Assembly (NCBI GenBank): GCA_000381625.1
Contig: KB906767.1
Coordinates: forward strand, 4,579,357 to 4,643,356
DNA length: 64,000 nt
Origin: Bryobacterales bacterium KBS 96
Lineage (GTDB): Bacteria; Acidobacteriota; Terriglobia; Bryobacterales; Bryobacteraceae
Direction of reading: 5' to 3'
The notes under the pieces were generated by a model, which saw only the letters and a list, made by a program, of their open reading frames with translations, had not been told where the DNA came from and searched no databases. Both the position numbers and the translations under genes were made by a program. Positions 19,757-30,451 of this stretch are shown here, one piece after another (within the stretch, counting starts at the first letter, position 1; each line of letters begins with the position of its first letter).

Positions 19757-21295
19757 CTACTCGGCGCTCTTCATGGTAGCAGATTCATGCTTTTCAGCAG
19801 TTTCGACGGGTTCCGGCTGGTTGTCGAAGATGGATGGCGCCGCTGACAGGCCTTCCACTTGTCCAAGATCCAAAATTTCCGTACCGTCAGATTCATTCAC
19901 GGCCGCGGCTTCATGTCGGGCCAAATCCTGTTCCAATACTCCCGTGGCGACTTCTTCAGACCCCGGTTCCCCCGCATCTTCGTTCGCCGCTTCAGTTATC
20001 GGGCTTACGCTCGGGGCTGGCTCCCCTTCCTCTTCATATTGTCCGTAAAAAGACACGACAGCGGTTTGAATTTGGCTGACAGTCTCTTCATCGATGTCGG
20101 GAATTGCCTCTAGTTCTTCCGGAGTCATGGATCCGAGTTTTTCGACCGTTCCAATATCGGCGCCAACCAGTTTCTCTACAATTGCTTCTTCCAGGCCATG
20201 CTCAATGAGCACCGACACAGGCGCGCCGGAAATGACCAAGTCCGCCATCTGTATCTGCACTTCGCGCCGTTTTTCTTCTTCGCTCTTGATATCGATTTTC
20301 CAACCGATCAACTTTGCCGCCAGCCGCACATTCTGGCCGCGCTTACCGATCGCCAGGGATAATTGCAGGTCGTCAACCACTACCTCCATGTGCTTTTCGG
20401 TGGGGTTGACAATGGTGACTCGGGAAATCTTGGCGGGGCTCAATGCCTTGGTCGCGTATAGCACCGGATCGTCCGAATATTCGATAATATCGATCTTTTC
20501 GCCGCGCAATTCACGAATAATCGATTGAACGCGCATGCCCTTCATGCCGACGCACGCGCCGACGCTGTCGACATCGCGGTCGCGGCTCGATACGGCGATT
20601 TTGGTGCGCTCACCTGCCTCGCGGGCGCACGCTTTGATGGTCACGGTGCCATCGTAAATCTCCGGCACTTCCTGCTCAAACAGGCGCATCACCAACTCGG
20701 GCGCGGCTCGCGAAACCACAACTCCCGCGTTTTTGCCGCCCCGCTCAACACCCTTGATTACGCAGCGAATACGGTCGCCGATGCTGTAATTTTCCACGCG
20801 CGACTGTTCTTTTTTGGGCAGACGGGCTTCGGTTTTGCCCATATCGACGATGTAATCCACGCCTTCGGAACGCTTCATCACGCAATTCACCAACTCGCCC
20901 GAACGCCCCTGGTACTCCGAGAACACGTTATCGCGCTCGGCCTCGCGCACTTTTTGCATGATGACCTGCTTGGCGGTTTGCGCGGCAATGCGGCCAAGGT
21001 CGATGGTCGGCTTCAGTTCACGAATTTCGGAGCCCAACTCCGCTTCCGGGTTCAGCTTTTTTGCGGCCGAAAGTGTCATCTCCCGATTAGGATCTTCAAC
21101 AACTTCAACTACTCGCTTGACTGAGGAAAGAACAATGTTTCCGCTCTCTTCTTCGAGATCAACCACCAGATCCTGATTGCGGTATTGCTTGCGGGCAGCC
21201 GCAAGCATCGCGTCCTTAAGCGCGTCCAATACGATCTGCGAATCTATGCCCTTTTCTTTGCTCAATATCTCGATGGACTGATATATCGAAGCCAC
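19757..21295 (-). CDS. nusA: transcription termination/antitermination factor NusA
   Basis: Binds RNA polymerase and modulates pausing, termination and antitermination. The 512 residues run: N-terminal polymerase-binding domain, S1 domain (near residue 135), and two KH domains (VGACVGMKGMRVQSII and LAIGKRGQNVRLA). After these comes a helix-hairpin-helix-like segment (GADIGTVEKLGSMTPEELEA) and an acidic tail. The acidic tail may play the autoinhibitory role known in the Escherichia coli protein. It is the second gene of the operon, between rimP and infB. Confidence 0.96.
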   Translation of the reverse strand: MASIYQSIEILSKEKGIDSQIVLDALKDAMLAAARKQYRNQDLVVDLEEESGNIVLSSVKRVVEVVEDPNREMTLSAAKKLNPEAELGSEIRELKPTIDLGRIAAQTAKQVIMQKVREAERDNVFSEYQGRSGELVNCVMKRSEGVDYIVDMGKTEARLPKKEQSRVENYSIGDRIRCVIKGVERGGKNAGVVVSRAAPELVMRLFEQEVPEIYDGTVTIKACAREAGERTKIAVSSRDRDVDSVGACVGMKGMRVQSIIRELRGEKIDIIEYSDDPVLYATKALSPAKISRVTIVNPTEKHMEVVVDDLQLSLAIGKRGQNVRLAAKLIGWKIDIKSEEEKRREVQIQMADLVISGAPVSVLIEHGLEEAIVEKLVGADIGTVEKLGSMTPEELEAIPDIDEETVSQIQTAVVSFYGQYEEEGEPAPSVSPITEAANEDAGEPGSEEVATGVLEQDLARHEAAAVNESDGTEILDLGQVEGLSAAPSIFDNQPEPVETAEKHESATMKSAE

Positions 21296-21338
21296 TGTAA
21301 ACCTCTTTCGAGTTGCTTGTAAAAAAATTGAAGGGATC

Positions 21339-21821
21339 CTACGATCGCCACTCGAACTTCAGATTCGCTTTTCGAATCTGGTCGAGAGGGATCAGCGACC
21401 GGCTTCCGGGTTCGATTTCAAGCTCCAGAGCGTCCCCGGAAAACCCGGTAAGCTTACCTTCCAAACGCTGCTTACCGGCAAGCGGTTCATGAAAGAGCAA
21501 TTTTACTTTCTGGCCAACCGCCCGTTCAAAGTCGCGAGGCTTTGTCAGATTTCGCTCGATGCCCGGGGAACTGACTTCCAATGTATAGCTGTCTCCCGGC
21601 AGCGCGTCCGTTTCGTCCAGTAGCGCCCCGAGCCGGGCCGATATCAGCTCACAGTCGCCATGCGTCACACCGCCCGGCTTATCGATGTAAACTCTTAATA
21701 GCCGGGCACTTCCGCCGCCGCGCAGTTGGATTTCGACAATCTCAACCCCAGTCCCTTCGGCGGCTTGCTCGCCGAGGACCGTGATATTTGCCAAAAGCCT
21801 GTCTTTCTCTAACGCCGGCAT
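21339..21821 (-). CDS. rimP: ribosome maturation factor RimP
   Basis: Needed for 30S subunit assembly. The 160 residues contain the family signature LRVYIDKPGGVTHGDCELIS near residue 42 and the conserved YTLEVSSPGIERNL near residue 80, followed by the SH3-like C-terminal domain. It is the first gene of rimP-nusA-infB. The ribosome binding site is poor, and an intrinsic-terminator-like hairpin stands only about 25 bases upstream of the ATG, which suggests regulation by attenuation. Confidence 0.95.
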   Translation of the reverse strand: MPALEKDRLLANITVLGEQAAEGTGVEIVEIQLRGGGSARLLRVYIDKPGGVTHGDCELISARLGALLDETDALPGDSYTLEVSSPGIERNLTKPRDFERAVGQKVKLLFHEPLAGKQRLEGKLTGFSGDALELEIEPGSRSLIPLDQIRKANLKFEWRS

Positions 21822-21846
21822 AACTCTGGACTAAGCGAAATAAAAA

Positions 21847-21864
21847 AGTGGGCTTTCGCCCACT
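21847..21864 (-). terminator. terminator hairpin in rimP leader (attenuator candidate)
   Basis: On the minus strand AGTGGGC, a GAAA tetraloop, GCCCACT and then TTTTTTATTT form a textbook intrinsic terminator. No minus-strand gene ends immediately upstream, since uspA is on the other strand. It is therefore most likely a conditional terminator for rimP-nusA-infB, similar in position to the rimP-leader elements described in other bacteria. Confidence 0.75.
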
Positions 21865-21965
21865 CTTCGGTAGCGCCTCGTCTTCCTCTCTTATTACATC
21901 ACAAGGGCGACCACTTAGCCAGCTAGAACTAATGCCGTGGGGCACAGGGTCCCGGCTGGCTGGTT
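21865..21965 (-). promoter_or_regulatory. structured leader upstream of rimP
   Basis: Between the terminator hairpin and the uspA start the sequence can form a 7-bp stem (21917-21923 with 21955-21961) enclosing a smaller TGCC/GGCA hairpin (21933-21944). If transcribed on the minus strand this would be the upstream part of the rimP leader RNA. Neither promoter nor conservation can be shown from one sequence. Confidence 0.35.
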
Positions 21966-22015
21966 CTGAGATGATGTGAGCACGACATTCTCTACCCGCA
22001 CACAGGAGTATCCGA

Positions 22016-22864
22016 GTGGTTGAACGCAAACACATTCTCTTCCCGGTCGATTTTTCTGCGCGCTGCCGGGCGACGACGCCATTTGTCATTGAGATGGCGC
22101 GGCAGCTTTCCGCTCGCGTTACCGTATTTCACGTGTTCATGCCGCCCACCCTCGTCTACCCGGTCGATATGCCCTGGGTGGCGGGTGAGGCCGACATAGA
22201 AGCCCAGCGCGAGCTTGCGGATAAGTCGGTGAGGCAGTTTGTCGCCGAACAGTTCGAACCCGTCGCTCCCGAGATAACCACCCGAACGGCATTCGAACTG
22301 GGCGACCCGGCAACCACCATCGTGGAATTTGCGGAAAAAACGCAGGTGGATCTGATTATGCTGCCGACGCAGGGGCATGGGCGATTCCGCTCGTTGCTGT
22401 TGGGCTCCGTGACTTCGAAGGTGTTACACGACGCGCGCTGCCCGGTCTGGACAAGCGCGCATATCCAGGACCCGCTTTCCGCGGCTGCGGCGCAGGTGCG
22501 CAGCATTCTCTGCGCGCTCGACGTGAACCGGGAGAGTCTAAACGTTCTGGCGTATGCCGTGAACCTCAGCCGGACGCTTGCCGCGGAGATTCACATTGTC
22601 CATGCGGTCGCCGCCGGCGATTCACCGGAGCGCATAGCGGCGGCTTCAGCTGAGTTGTCGAGGTTGCAGGAAAAAGCGGGAACCGCCATTGAAATCGGCA
22701 TCCAAGCCGGCCAGCCTCATGAGGTAATTCGCGAAGCGGCTGGAAGGTTGAAGGCCGATCTTGTAGTCATAGGCCGTGGCGCAATCCTGTCGCCGTTGGG
22801 CCGCCTCCGAACGAATGTACACGGCATTGTGCGGAGTTCGCCATGTCCCGTGATCAGCGTGTAG
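22016..22864 (+). CDS. universal stress protein, tandem UspA domains
   Basis: A 282-residue protein of two UspA-type nucleotide-binding domains. Domain 1 starts HILFPVDFS and carries the ATP-loop pattern GHGRFRSLLLGSVTSKVL near residue 120. Domain 2 (about residues 160-282) is more divergent, with VVIGRGAILSPLGRLRTNVH. The first domain has a G-x2-G-x9-G-S type ATP loop and probably binds ATP. The GTG start at 22016 is supported by AGGAG seven bases upstream. It stands alone, divergent from rimP. Confidence 0.88.
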   Translation: MVERKHILFPVDFSARCRATTPFVIEMARQLSARVTVFHVFMPPTLVYPVDMPWVAGEADIEAQRELADKSVRQFVAEQFEPVAPEITTRTAFELGDPATTIVEFAEKTQVDLIMLPTQGHGRFRSLLLGSVTSKVLHDARCPVWTSAHIQDPLSAAAAQVRSILCALDVNRESLNVLAYAVNLSRTLAAEIHIVHAVAAGDSPERIAAASAELSRLQEKAGTAIEIGIQAGQPHEVIREAAGRLKADLVVIGRGAILSPLGRLRTNVHGIVRSSPCPVISV

Positions 22865-22883
22865 CCAAGTAGTCGATTTGCTT

Positions 22884-22907
22884 GGGGCGCGCGCTTTAGC
22901 GTGCCCC
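22884..22907. terminator. hairpin between convergent uspA and lepA
   Basis: A 9-bp stem (22884-22892 with 22899-22907, one G-U pair) around a six-base loop between two convergent stop codons. It is nearly palindromic and could serve both strands, but has no T-run. Confidence 0.4.
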
Positions 22908-22986
22908 CGTGGTCTTCAGCCCACAGTCTGACGCGGGCAGTGAACTGTCCGCCGGCACGATGAATCGCTCCACAGCCCAGATCCCG

Positions 22987-24795
<1,809 letters not shown>

Positions 24796-24880
24796 GCGGT
24801 AAACTGGGGAGTAATTCAAATTATCCCACAGCATCCGCTCGTGATTACTTTGGCAACGAATTGAACCGCGAGCCGATCCC

Positions 24881-25348
24881 ATGCCTCTAAAAACAATTCA
24901 AGCGACACTAGACGCCTCCGGACTGCGTATCGGCATTGTCGTGAGCCGCTTCAACGAGTTCATTACAGAGCAGCTTGCAAAAGGCGCCGTGCAAACGTTG
25001 AAAGAGAGAGGCTGCGAAGAAATAACCGTCGTGAAAGTGCCGGGAGCCTGGGAACTAGCGATCGCCGCGCAAAGTTTAGCAGGAAAATGCGATGCGATTG
25101 TGGCGCTGGGCGCCGTTGTGCGCGGCGACACGCCGCACTTCGAGTACGTTGCCGGCAGCGCTGCCAAAGGACTGAACCGCGTCAGTCTTACCCATGACAT
25201 TCCCATTGCGTTCGGCGTGCTGACCACCGACAATCTGCAGCAGGCGATGGACCGGGCGGGGGGCGTGAGCGGCAATAAGGGTAGCGAGGCCGCCGACGCT
25301 GCGATCGAAATGGCGAACCTGGTGCGGCAGTTGAGGAACGGCGAATAG
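24881..25348 (+). CDS. ribH: 6,7-dimethyl-8-ribityllumazine synthase
   Basis: Penultimate step of riboflavin synthesis. The 155 residues contain the three family blocks: RFNEF near residue 24, [11 protein letters not shown] near residue 56, and [20 protein letters not shown] near residue 77, which includes the catalytic His. [10 protein letters not shown] follows. It is two bases upstream of nusB, the common ribH-nusB pairing. No other rib gene is in the window. Confidence 0.96.
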   Translation: MPLKTIQATLDASGLRIGIVVSRFNEFITEQLAKGAVQTLKERGCEEITVVKVPGAWELAIAAQSLAGKCDAIVALGAVVRGDTPHFEYVAGSAAKGLNRVSLTHDIPIAFGVLTTDNLQQAMDRAGGVSGNKGSEAADAAIEMANLVRQLRNGE

Positions 25349-25350
25349 TT

Positions 25351-25779
25351 ATGGCCGCCCGGCACCGTTCCCGTAAGCGAGCGCTCCAGGTCCTGTTTCA
25401 ATGGGACATTCGGGGTGAATCAATCGAACGCGCGATCGAAAACTACTACGACACGCTTTATTCGGAGGAGCAGGAGACTCAGCCCAAGCCGGATCGCTTC
25501 ATGGAGGAGCTCGCCCGCGGAACCGCGGAGAAATCGGCGGAAATTGACCGGCAAATCGAAGCGAAAGCGGCGAACTGGCGGTTGGAGCGAATGGCCGTCG
25601 TGGACCGCAACATCCTGCGCCTGGCGATTTACGAATTGGGCCGCAGTGAAGTGCCGCCACCGGTCGTGATCGATGAAGCTTTGGAGCTGGCCCGACAGTT
25701 CTCGAACGATGAGTCGCTGTCGTTTATTAACGGCGTACTCGACGCCGTGTACAAACAAACCCAAGCGGCGGGTGAGTAG
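25351..25779 (+). CDS. nusB: transcription antitermination factor NusB
   Basis: Partner of NusE (S10) in rRNA antitermination. The 142 residues begin with the RNA-binding RHRSRKRALQVLFQWD and end with the family motif SLSFINGVLDAVYK. It is translationally close to ribH (two-base gap). The next gene is convergent and ends three bases after the nusB stop, so there is no room for a separate terminator. Confidence 0.95.
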   Translation: MAARHRSRKRALQVLFQWDIRGESIERAIENYYDTLYSEEQETQPKPDRFMEELARGTAEKSAEIDRQIEAKAANWRLERMAVVDRNILRLAIYELGRSEVPPPVVIDEALELARQFSNDESLSFINGVLDAVYKQTQAAGE

Positions 25780-25782
25780 CCA

Positions 25783-27603
25783 TTACACAACTTTTTTCGG
25801 CTTGTCCCACTTCTCGGCCTTAATCACGCCGTGCCCTTCCTTGACGGTCACGAGCTGATTGGCTTTCACGTTAGGGATCTTCTCAATAGCGCCGTTTGTC
25901 CAACGAATCTCCAGGTCGGCGGACAGGTATTTCCCTAAACCGAAATGGATGCGCCGGTCGTTCACCGAATAGAAGCTCGATTGCGCCGTCACCGGCTGAA
26001 TTTGCGCTTTGCCGCCGTAACGCGCCGTGATGCTGGAGCCAATCGCGCTCCGGTTCGACTTCGTTCCCACCAGCAGCACTTTTAGCCAGTTCCGGTCGCC
26101 CTTCACGTCATTCCGCAACAGCGACGGCGGCTCGTTCATGTTGATGATGACCATATCGACATCGCCGTCATTGTCGAAATCGCCGAAGGCGCAGCCTCTG
26201 CTGCAATGCGGAGTCGAGACGCCTGGTCCGGCCTCTTCAATCAGCTCCTCGAATTTGCCGTTCCCCAGATTCCGGAACACCAGTCGCGGCGACTCCAGTG
26301 GATACTGCGGCAGTTTCGCCGCGACTTCCGGGTACACCGAGCCGGTCACAACGAAAATGTCGGGCCAGCCGTCGTTATCCAGATCCACAATGCCAGTGCC
26401 CCAACTGATGTAGCGCGTCTCCACGCCGAATCCGCTGCGCAAGGTCACATCCGAGAAATTGCCGGAGCCGTCGTCGTGATACAAACCGTCCGTGTCATCC
26501 GAAAAGTGCGTTTTGAATAGGTCGATTTTGCCGTCCAGGTCGTAATCGCCGATACCGATGCCCATGCCGGCCTGCTCCATTCCGTCTTCGCTCAAGGCGA
26601 CGCCGCGCTCCAGGCCCTCTTCCTTAAACGTGCCGTTTCCTTTGTTGATATAGAGCAGGCTGGGAGTCGAATCGCATGCCACGTAAAGATCGGTCAGCCC
26701 GTCGCCGTCGATATCGGCGGCCACAGCCGTCATGGCGTAACTGCCCATGGTTTTCCAAACCCCGGAGCCTTCGCTGACGTCCTTGAACGTGCCGTCCCCG
26801 TTGTTGTGATAGAGATAATTCTTCGCCGGCGGCAAGCCGCGCGGCCCGCAGTTCACCGGAATGCCTTTCCAGTTGCAATTCGCGTTCTCGCCCGGCTTGG
26901 GAATTGTTTTCAGATCGAGCGTCAGGTAATTGCCGACGAACAGGTCGAGGTGGCCGTCCCGATCGTAGTCGACAAACGTGCAGCCGGAACCCCACAGCGT
27001 CTGTTTCTGCAGCAGGCCGGCATCGGCCGTTACGTCCGTGAACGTGCCGTTGCCGTTATTCCGGTAGAGGACATTCTGGCCGTAGTACGTGATGAACAGG
27101 TCGTCGAAATCGTCGTTGTTGTAATCGCCCACTGTCACGGCGCTTGCCCACCCGGTGTGGACCAGGCCAGCCTTTTCGGTCACGTCTGCAAACGTGCCGT
27201 CGCGGTTGTTCTTATAGAGCCGGTTGGTCGCTCCCGGAGGCGCGCCTTCCATGCGCGTTCCACAGAGGACCAGAATGTCGAGCCAGCCATCGTTATCGTA
27301 ATCGAGGAACGCGACGCCGCAGCCCACGGTCTCGATGATGTAATTCTTTTTCGTGAGGCCGCCGTAGACGGTTGGCGCCGTAAGACCCGCCTGGGCCGCG
27401 ATATCCGTGAAATGCGCGAGAAACGGAATTCCAGACGGTTTGCCGCGCGGCGTCGGTTTAACCCCGCGTGTCGAGACGCCCTGCCCGCGGGCGAGCGTCG
27501 AGGCCGCCGCCAGGGCCAGAATCTCGCGCCGGCTCAGCCGCCGTGTGGCTTGGGGCCACCAGGATAAATCCTTTATTCCTGGAAATTTCTCGTTCAAATT
27601 CAC
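25783..27603 (-). CDS. exported CRTAC1-family FG-GAP/ASPIC-UnbV protein
   Basis: A 606-residue probable Tat substrate: the leader has RRLSRREILALAAAS. The mature part is a string of FG-GAP/VCBS repeats, each with a calcium-loop-like D-x-D-x-D-G pattern (DYDNDGWLDI, DYNNDDFDDL, DYDRDGHLDLF, DIDGDGLTDLY, DYDLDGKIDLF), forming a beta-propeller. The C-terminal ASPIC/UnbV domain carries GTKSNRSAIGS and NDRRIHFGLG. Function of the family is unclear. A paralogue lies divergently next to it. Confidence 0.88.
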   Translation of the reverse strand: MNLNEKFPGIKDLSWWPQATRRLSRREILALAAASTLARGQGVSTRGVKPTPRGKPSGIPFLAHFTDIAAQAGLTAPTVYGGLTKKNYIIETVGCGVAFLDYDNDGWLDILVLCGTRMEGAPPGATNRLYKNNRDGTFADVTEKAGLVHTGWASAVTVGDYNNDDFDDLFITYYGQNVLYRNNGNGTFTDVTADAGLLQKQTLWGSGCTFVDYDRDGHLDLFVGNYLTLDLKTIPKPGENANCNWKGIPVNCGPRGLPPAKNYLYHNNGDGTFKDVSEGSGVWKTMGSYAMTAVAADIDGDGLTDLYVACDSTPSLLYINKGNGTFKEEGLERGVALSEDGMEQAGMGIGIGDYDLDGKIDLFKTHFSDDTDGLYHDDGSGNFSDVTLRSGFGVETRYISWGTGIVDLDNDGWPDIFVVTGSVYPEVAAKLPQYPLESPRLVFRNLGNGKFEELIEEAGPGVSTPHCSRGCAFGDFDNDGDVDMVIINMNEPPSLLRNDVKGDRNWLKVLLVGTKSNRSAIGSSITARYGGKAQIQPVTAQSSFYSVNDRRIHFGLGKYLSADLEIRWTNGAIEKIPNVKANQLVTVKEGHGVIKAEKWDKPKKVV

Positions 27604-27718
27604 TGCTCCTCGCGCGCGGGATCTTGCAATCAGCCTATCCTAACAACGCCGCCGTCAGTCGCTATTGTGTAACTTACCAGTGAGCGTGCGAGATAAATAG
27701 CTATGAAAGTCTGGAAAC

Positions 27719-27797
27719 GGAGCCGCCGCACGTCAGTGCCTAGGTTATTCGGTTGTTCGGCAACCCGCTTGCTAACGCAAGGCGGCTCCGTGTCAAG
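27719..27797. repeat. REP-like palindromic element, family A copy 1
   Basis: A nested inverted repeat: GGAGCCGCC (27719) pairs with GGCGGCTCC (27781), with an inner GCAC-GTCA-GTGC hairpin and a CGCTTGCTAACGCAAG-type hairpin. Related copies lie at 37628-37695 and 62731-62800. It overlaps the nominal N-terminus of the downstream CRTAC1 frame, which favours a later start for that gene. Confidence 0.65.
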
Positions 27798-29496
27798 GCT
27801 TTTCGTCTTCCGTAAATTGGCCTCATTCACGTTGCTGGCGTTGGGCTTGGCCGCCGCGCTCTGGGCGCTGGGCGCCGTGCCTTCCGCTGCGCCGCCGCTA
27901 CCTATGTTTGCCGACGTAACCGCGAAATCGCAGATCGGCTTCGTCAATCGAGCGAGCCACACGTCGCGCAAGTACCTGCCGGAGAGCATGGGCGGCGGCG
28001 TAGCCGTGTTCGACTACAACAACGACGGCCTCCTCGATATTTATCTGGTGAACGGCGCGGCGCTTACCGATCCCATGAAGCCGGTGCAAACTCCCGACAA
28101 GCACGATCCGCGCTACTGGAACCGGCTGTATCGAAATAACGGCGACGGCACATTCACGGACGTGACCGAGGCGGCGGGCGTTCAGGGCACGCAATACGGC
28201 ATGGGCGTGGCCGTTGCCGATTACGACAACGACGGATGGGAAGATCTCTTCGTCACCGGACTTGGCCACAACACGCTCTATCACAATAATGGCGACGGCA
28301 CGTTCACGGACGTGACGCAGCAGGCGGGTGTCGAAGGAAGCGGCTGGTCCGCCGGCGCCGCATTTATCGATTACGATCGCGATGGGCTGCTGGATCTGGT
28401 GGTCTCGCGTTATCTCACCTGGAGCTTCTCGAAAGATGTTTGGTGCGGGGAGCACAAGCCCGGCTATCGCGCTTATTGTTCTCCCGATCTCTTCGAGCCG
28501 ATTTCGAACGTGCTCTATCACAACGACGGGCACGGCAAGTTTCACGACGTTTCGCGCGAGGCGGGTTTTGCCTCGGCGGCGGGCAAAGGCCTGGGCATTG
28601 CGATCAACGACTATGACGGCGACGGCTGGCCCGACATGTTCATCGCTAACGATTCTGTCGCCGAGCAACTCTTTCATAACAAGCGCAACGGAACGTTCGA
28701 AGAAGTAGCGCTTTCGGCGGGCGTCGCGTATGACGAAGACGGCCATACGTTCGCGGGCATGGGCGTCGATTTCGACGATTACGACAACGACGGTTGGCCC
28801 GACATTTTCGTGAATGCGCTGGCGAATCAACGGTACGCTTTGTTCCACAACGTGAAGGGCAGTTTCGAGTACGTGACGAACCGGACGGGCTTGGGAGCCG
28901 CATCCCTTCTGCATTCCGGCTGGGGCGCGAAGTTCTTCGATTACGACAACGACGGCTGGAAGGATTTGTTCGTGGGGCAGGGCCACGTGATGGACAACAT
29001 CCAGCTCACGCAACCGAATCTCCGTTATCTGGAGCCGCCGTTATTGCTTCGCAACGTGAACGGCAAATTCTCGAACGTATCGGCGAGAAGCGGCGCGCCG
29101 TTTCAGCAGCCCCGGACATCACGCGGCGTGGCCTTCGGCGATTTGGATAACGATGGATTCATCGACATCGTCATGAACTGCAATGACGAACCCGCCGTCA
29201 TTCTGCGCAACCAGGGCGGTAACGGAAGCCACTGGCTGACCGTGAACACGGTAGGAACGAAAAGCAACCGCGACGGCATCGGCGCCCGCATCAAGCTGAC
29301 GCTGCCGGACGGAACCGCGCAATACGGCTTCGTCTCCACCGCTTCGAGCTATCTTTCGGCGAGCGACAAGCGCGTGCACTTCGGGTTGGGAGCGCAGAAG
29401 GCCGCGGCGACGCTCGAAATCACGTGGCCGAGCGGGAAAACGCAGCGGCTGGACAATGTGAAGGCGGATCAGGTTGTTAGGGTGACGGAGCCGTGA
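27790..29496 (+). CDS. exported CRTAC1-family FG-GAP/ASPIC-UnbV protein
   Basis: Paralogue of the divergent neighbour. It has a hydrophobic signal segment (LASFTLLALGLAAALWALG), at least six FG-GAP/VCBS repeats with calcium-loop patterns (DYNNDGLLDIY, DYDNDGWEDLF, DYDRDGLLDLV, DYDGDGWPDMF), and the ASPIC/UnbV domain (GTKSNRDGIGAR, SDKRVHFGLG). The GTG at 27790 (568 residues) is preferred, because the longer frame from ATG 27703 reads through a palindromic repeat and lacks a ribosome binding site. Probably located outside the cytoplasm; role unknown. Confidence 0.86.
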   Translation: MSRLFVFRKLASFTLLALGLAAALWALGAVPSAAPPLPMFADVTAKSQIGFVNRASHTSRKYLPESMGGGVAVFDYNNDGLLDIYLVNGAALTDPMKPVQTPDKHDPRYWNRLYRNNGDGTFTDVTEAAGVQGTQYGMGVAVADYDNDGWEDLFVTGLGHNTLYHNNGDGTFTDVTQQAGVEGSGWSAGAAFIDYDRDGLLDLVVSRYLTWSFSKDVWCGEHKPGYRAYCSPDLFEPISNVLYHNDGHGKFHDVSREAGFASAAGKGLGIAINDYDGDGWPDMFIANDSVAEQLFHNKRNGTFEEVALSAGVAYDEDGHTFAGMGVDFDDYDNDGWPDIFVNALANQRYALFHNVKGSFEYVTNRTGLGAASLLHSGWGAKFFDYDNDGWKDLFVGQGHVMDNIQLTQPNLRYLEPPLLLRNVNGKFSNVSARSGAPFQQPRTSRGVAFGDLDNDGFIDIVMNCNDEPAVILRNQGGNGSHWLTVNTVGTKSNRDGIGARIKLTLPDGTAQYGFVSTASSYLSASDKRVHFGLGAQKAAATLEITWPSGKTQRLDNVKADQVVRVTEP

Positions 29497-30068
29497 GGGC
29501 CGCGGAGCACATTTACGAATACCCGTACACGCCCAGTGAATGCCCTGTTTCGCAAAAGATACATTTAGGGGCGATTGCCGATGTGGGACGATCGTTGTCT
29601 ATGCCGGAAAACGGCGAGACTCTATTTCAATTCGTGTTCCGTCAGGCCGACTTGATAAAGGCGCGAGAGGTAGAGCAACGCGCGTATTTCGGAGATGGGC
29701 CCACATCCGAACAATTAGACGCTCTTGTTGAAGCGCTCCAGCCAATTAGCGAAGCTGCCACAGCACCAGTCTCTGTGCTTCTTGCCGCTTTTCGTACTAC
29801 TGTGGCTACGGAGATGACTTGGCTCTTTCCTGAACGAGACCCCCTTGGGGAGCCAATGACGGCAGCTTTGCGAAAGGTGCAAACCTTCACCGGCACCGCA
29901 CTCGAAACCGCCATGCCCGAAATGAAGCCAGACCTTGAGAAGTACGTCGATCTTTCGATTGTCGAGAACGCAGCGCGGCGACATCAGGCCCTATACGGTA
30001 ATAAAATTATCTGGCGTCTTGTCGTTGCCCGTGTTCTTCACCGGGTTGGCAGCTTCTTGGGCGGATGA
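29493..30068 (+). CDS. hypothetical protein of low-GC cassette, gene 1
   Basis: A 191-residue protein with no recognised family. It is mostly helical by appearance, with acidic and hydrophobic stretches and a basic C-terminus (IIWRLVVARVLHRVGSFLGG). The GTG at 29493 overlaps the CRTAC1 stop as GTGA, but a later start (ATG 29601, MPENGETLFQF) is possible. Its base composition is visibly more AT-rich than its neighbours. It overlaps gene 2 by ATGA, so the two form a coupled pair. This looks like acquired DNA; the function is unknown. Confidence 0.6.
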   Translation: MRAAEHIYEYPYTPSECPVSQKIHLGAIADVGRSLSMPENGETLFQFVFRQADLIKAREVEQRAYFGDGPTSEQLDALVEALQPISEAATAPVSVLLAAFRTTVATEMTWLFPERDPLGEPMTAALRKVQTFTGTALETAMPEMKPDLEKYVDLSIVENAARRHQALYGNKIIWRLVVARVLHRVGSFLGG

Positions 30069-30451
30069 GTTTCGTAACAGTAATGCCAAGAACCAAATTT
30101 GAGACCACATTTCGCCAGTTTGTAGAAAACGTTGGCGGTGAGATTGTGCCGGAAGAAGCGGGGCGCAGCGCCGATTATTTTTTTCGTCGACACAATGTTG
30201 TTGCAGAGTTGAAATGCCTAGTCGTTGATCAAACGGCCGACACATTTAACAAATTGTACAAGCTTACTGCAAAGCGCCAAGTTGATACTAATTCACTGTT
30301 GATGCCGCTCGATGAAAGCTTTTTGAAAGAATGTCAGCAAGTTTTGCTTACGCCTATTGAAAACATCATCCGCGATGCTAACCAGCAAATCCGCGCCACA
30401 AAAAAAACGGCTAGCCATTCCTTCGGCACATGGCGTGGTTCTCATTTTTAA
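30065..30451 (+). CDS. hypothetical protein of low-GC cassette, gene 2, N-terminal part
   Basis: A 128-residue frame that appears to be the front of a longer protein. SADYFFRRHNVVAELKCL contains a D...E-x-K arrangement as in PD-(D/E)xK nuclease folds; this is suggestive only. At an A8 tract (30400-30407) the sensible protein shifts to the +1 frame, while this frame runs on only 15 more codons. Removing one A would join the two parts into about 237 residues. It could be a pseudogene, a sequencing error or a slippage site. Confidence 0.55.
   Translation: MSFVTVMPRTKFETTFRQFVENVGGEIVPEEAGRSADYFFRRHNVVAELKCLVVDQTADTFNKLYKLTAKRQVDTNSLLMPLDESFLKECQQVLLTPIENIIRDANQQIRATKKTASHSFGTWRGSHF

Noticed and set aside
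21822-22015. Possible initiator tRNA gene upstream of rimP, as in Escherichia coli (metY)
   Set aside because: No cloverleaf, anticodon arm or T-loop could be found on either strand; only the leader hairpins are present.
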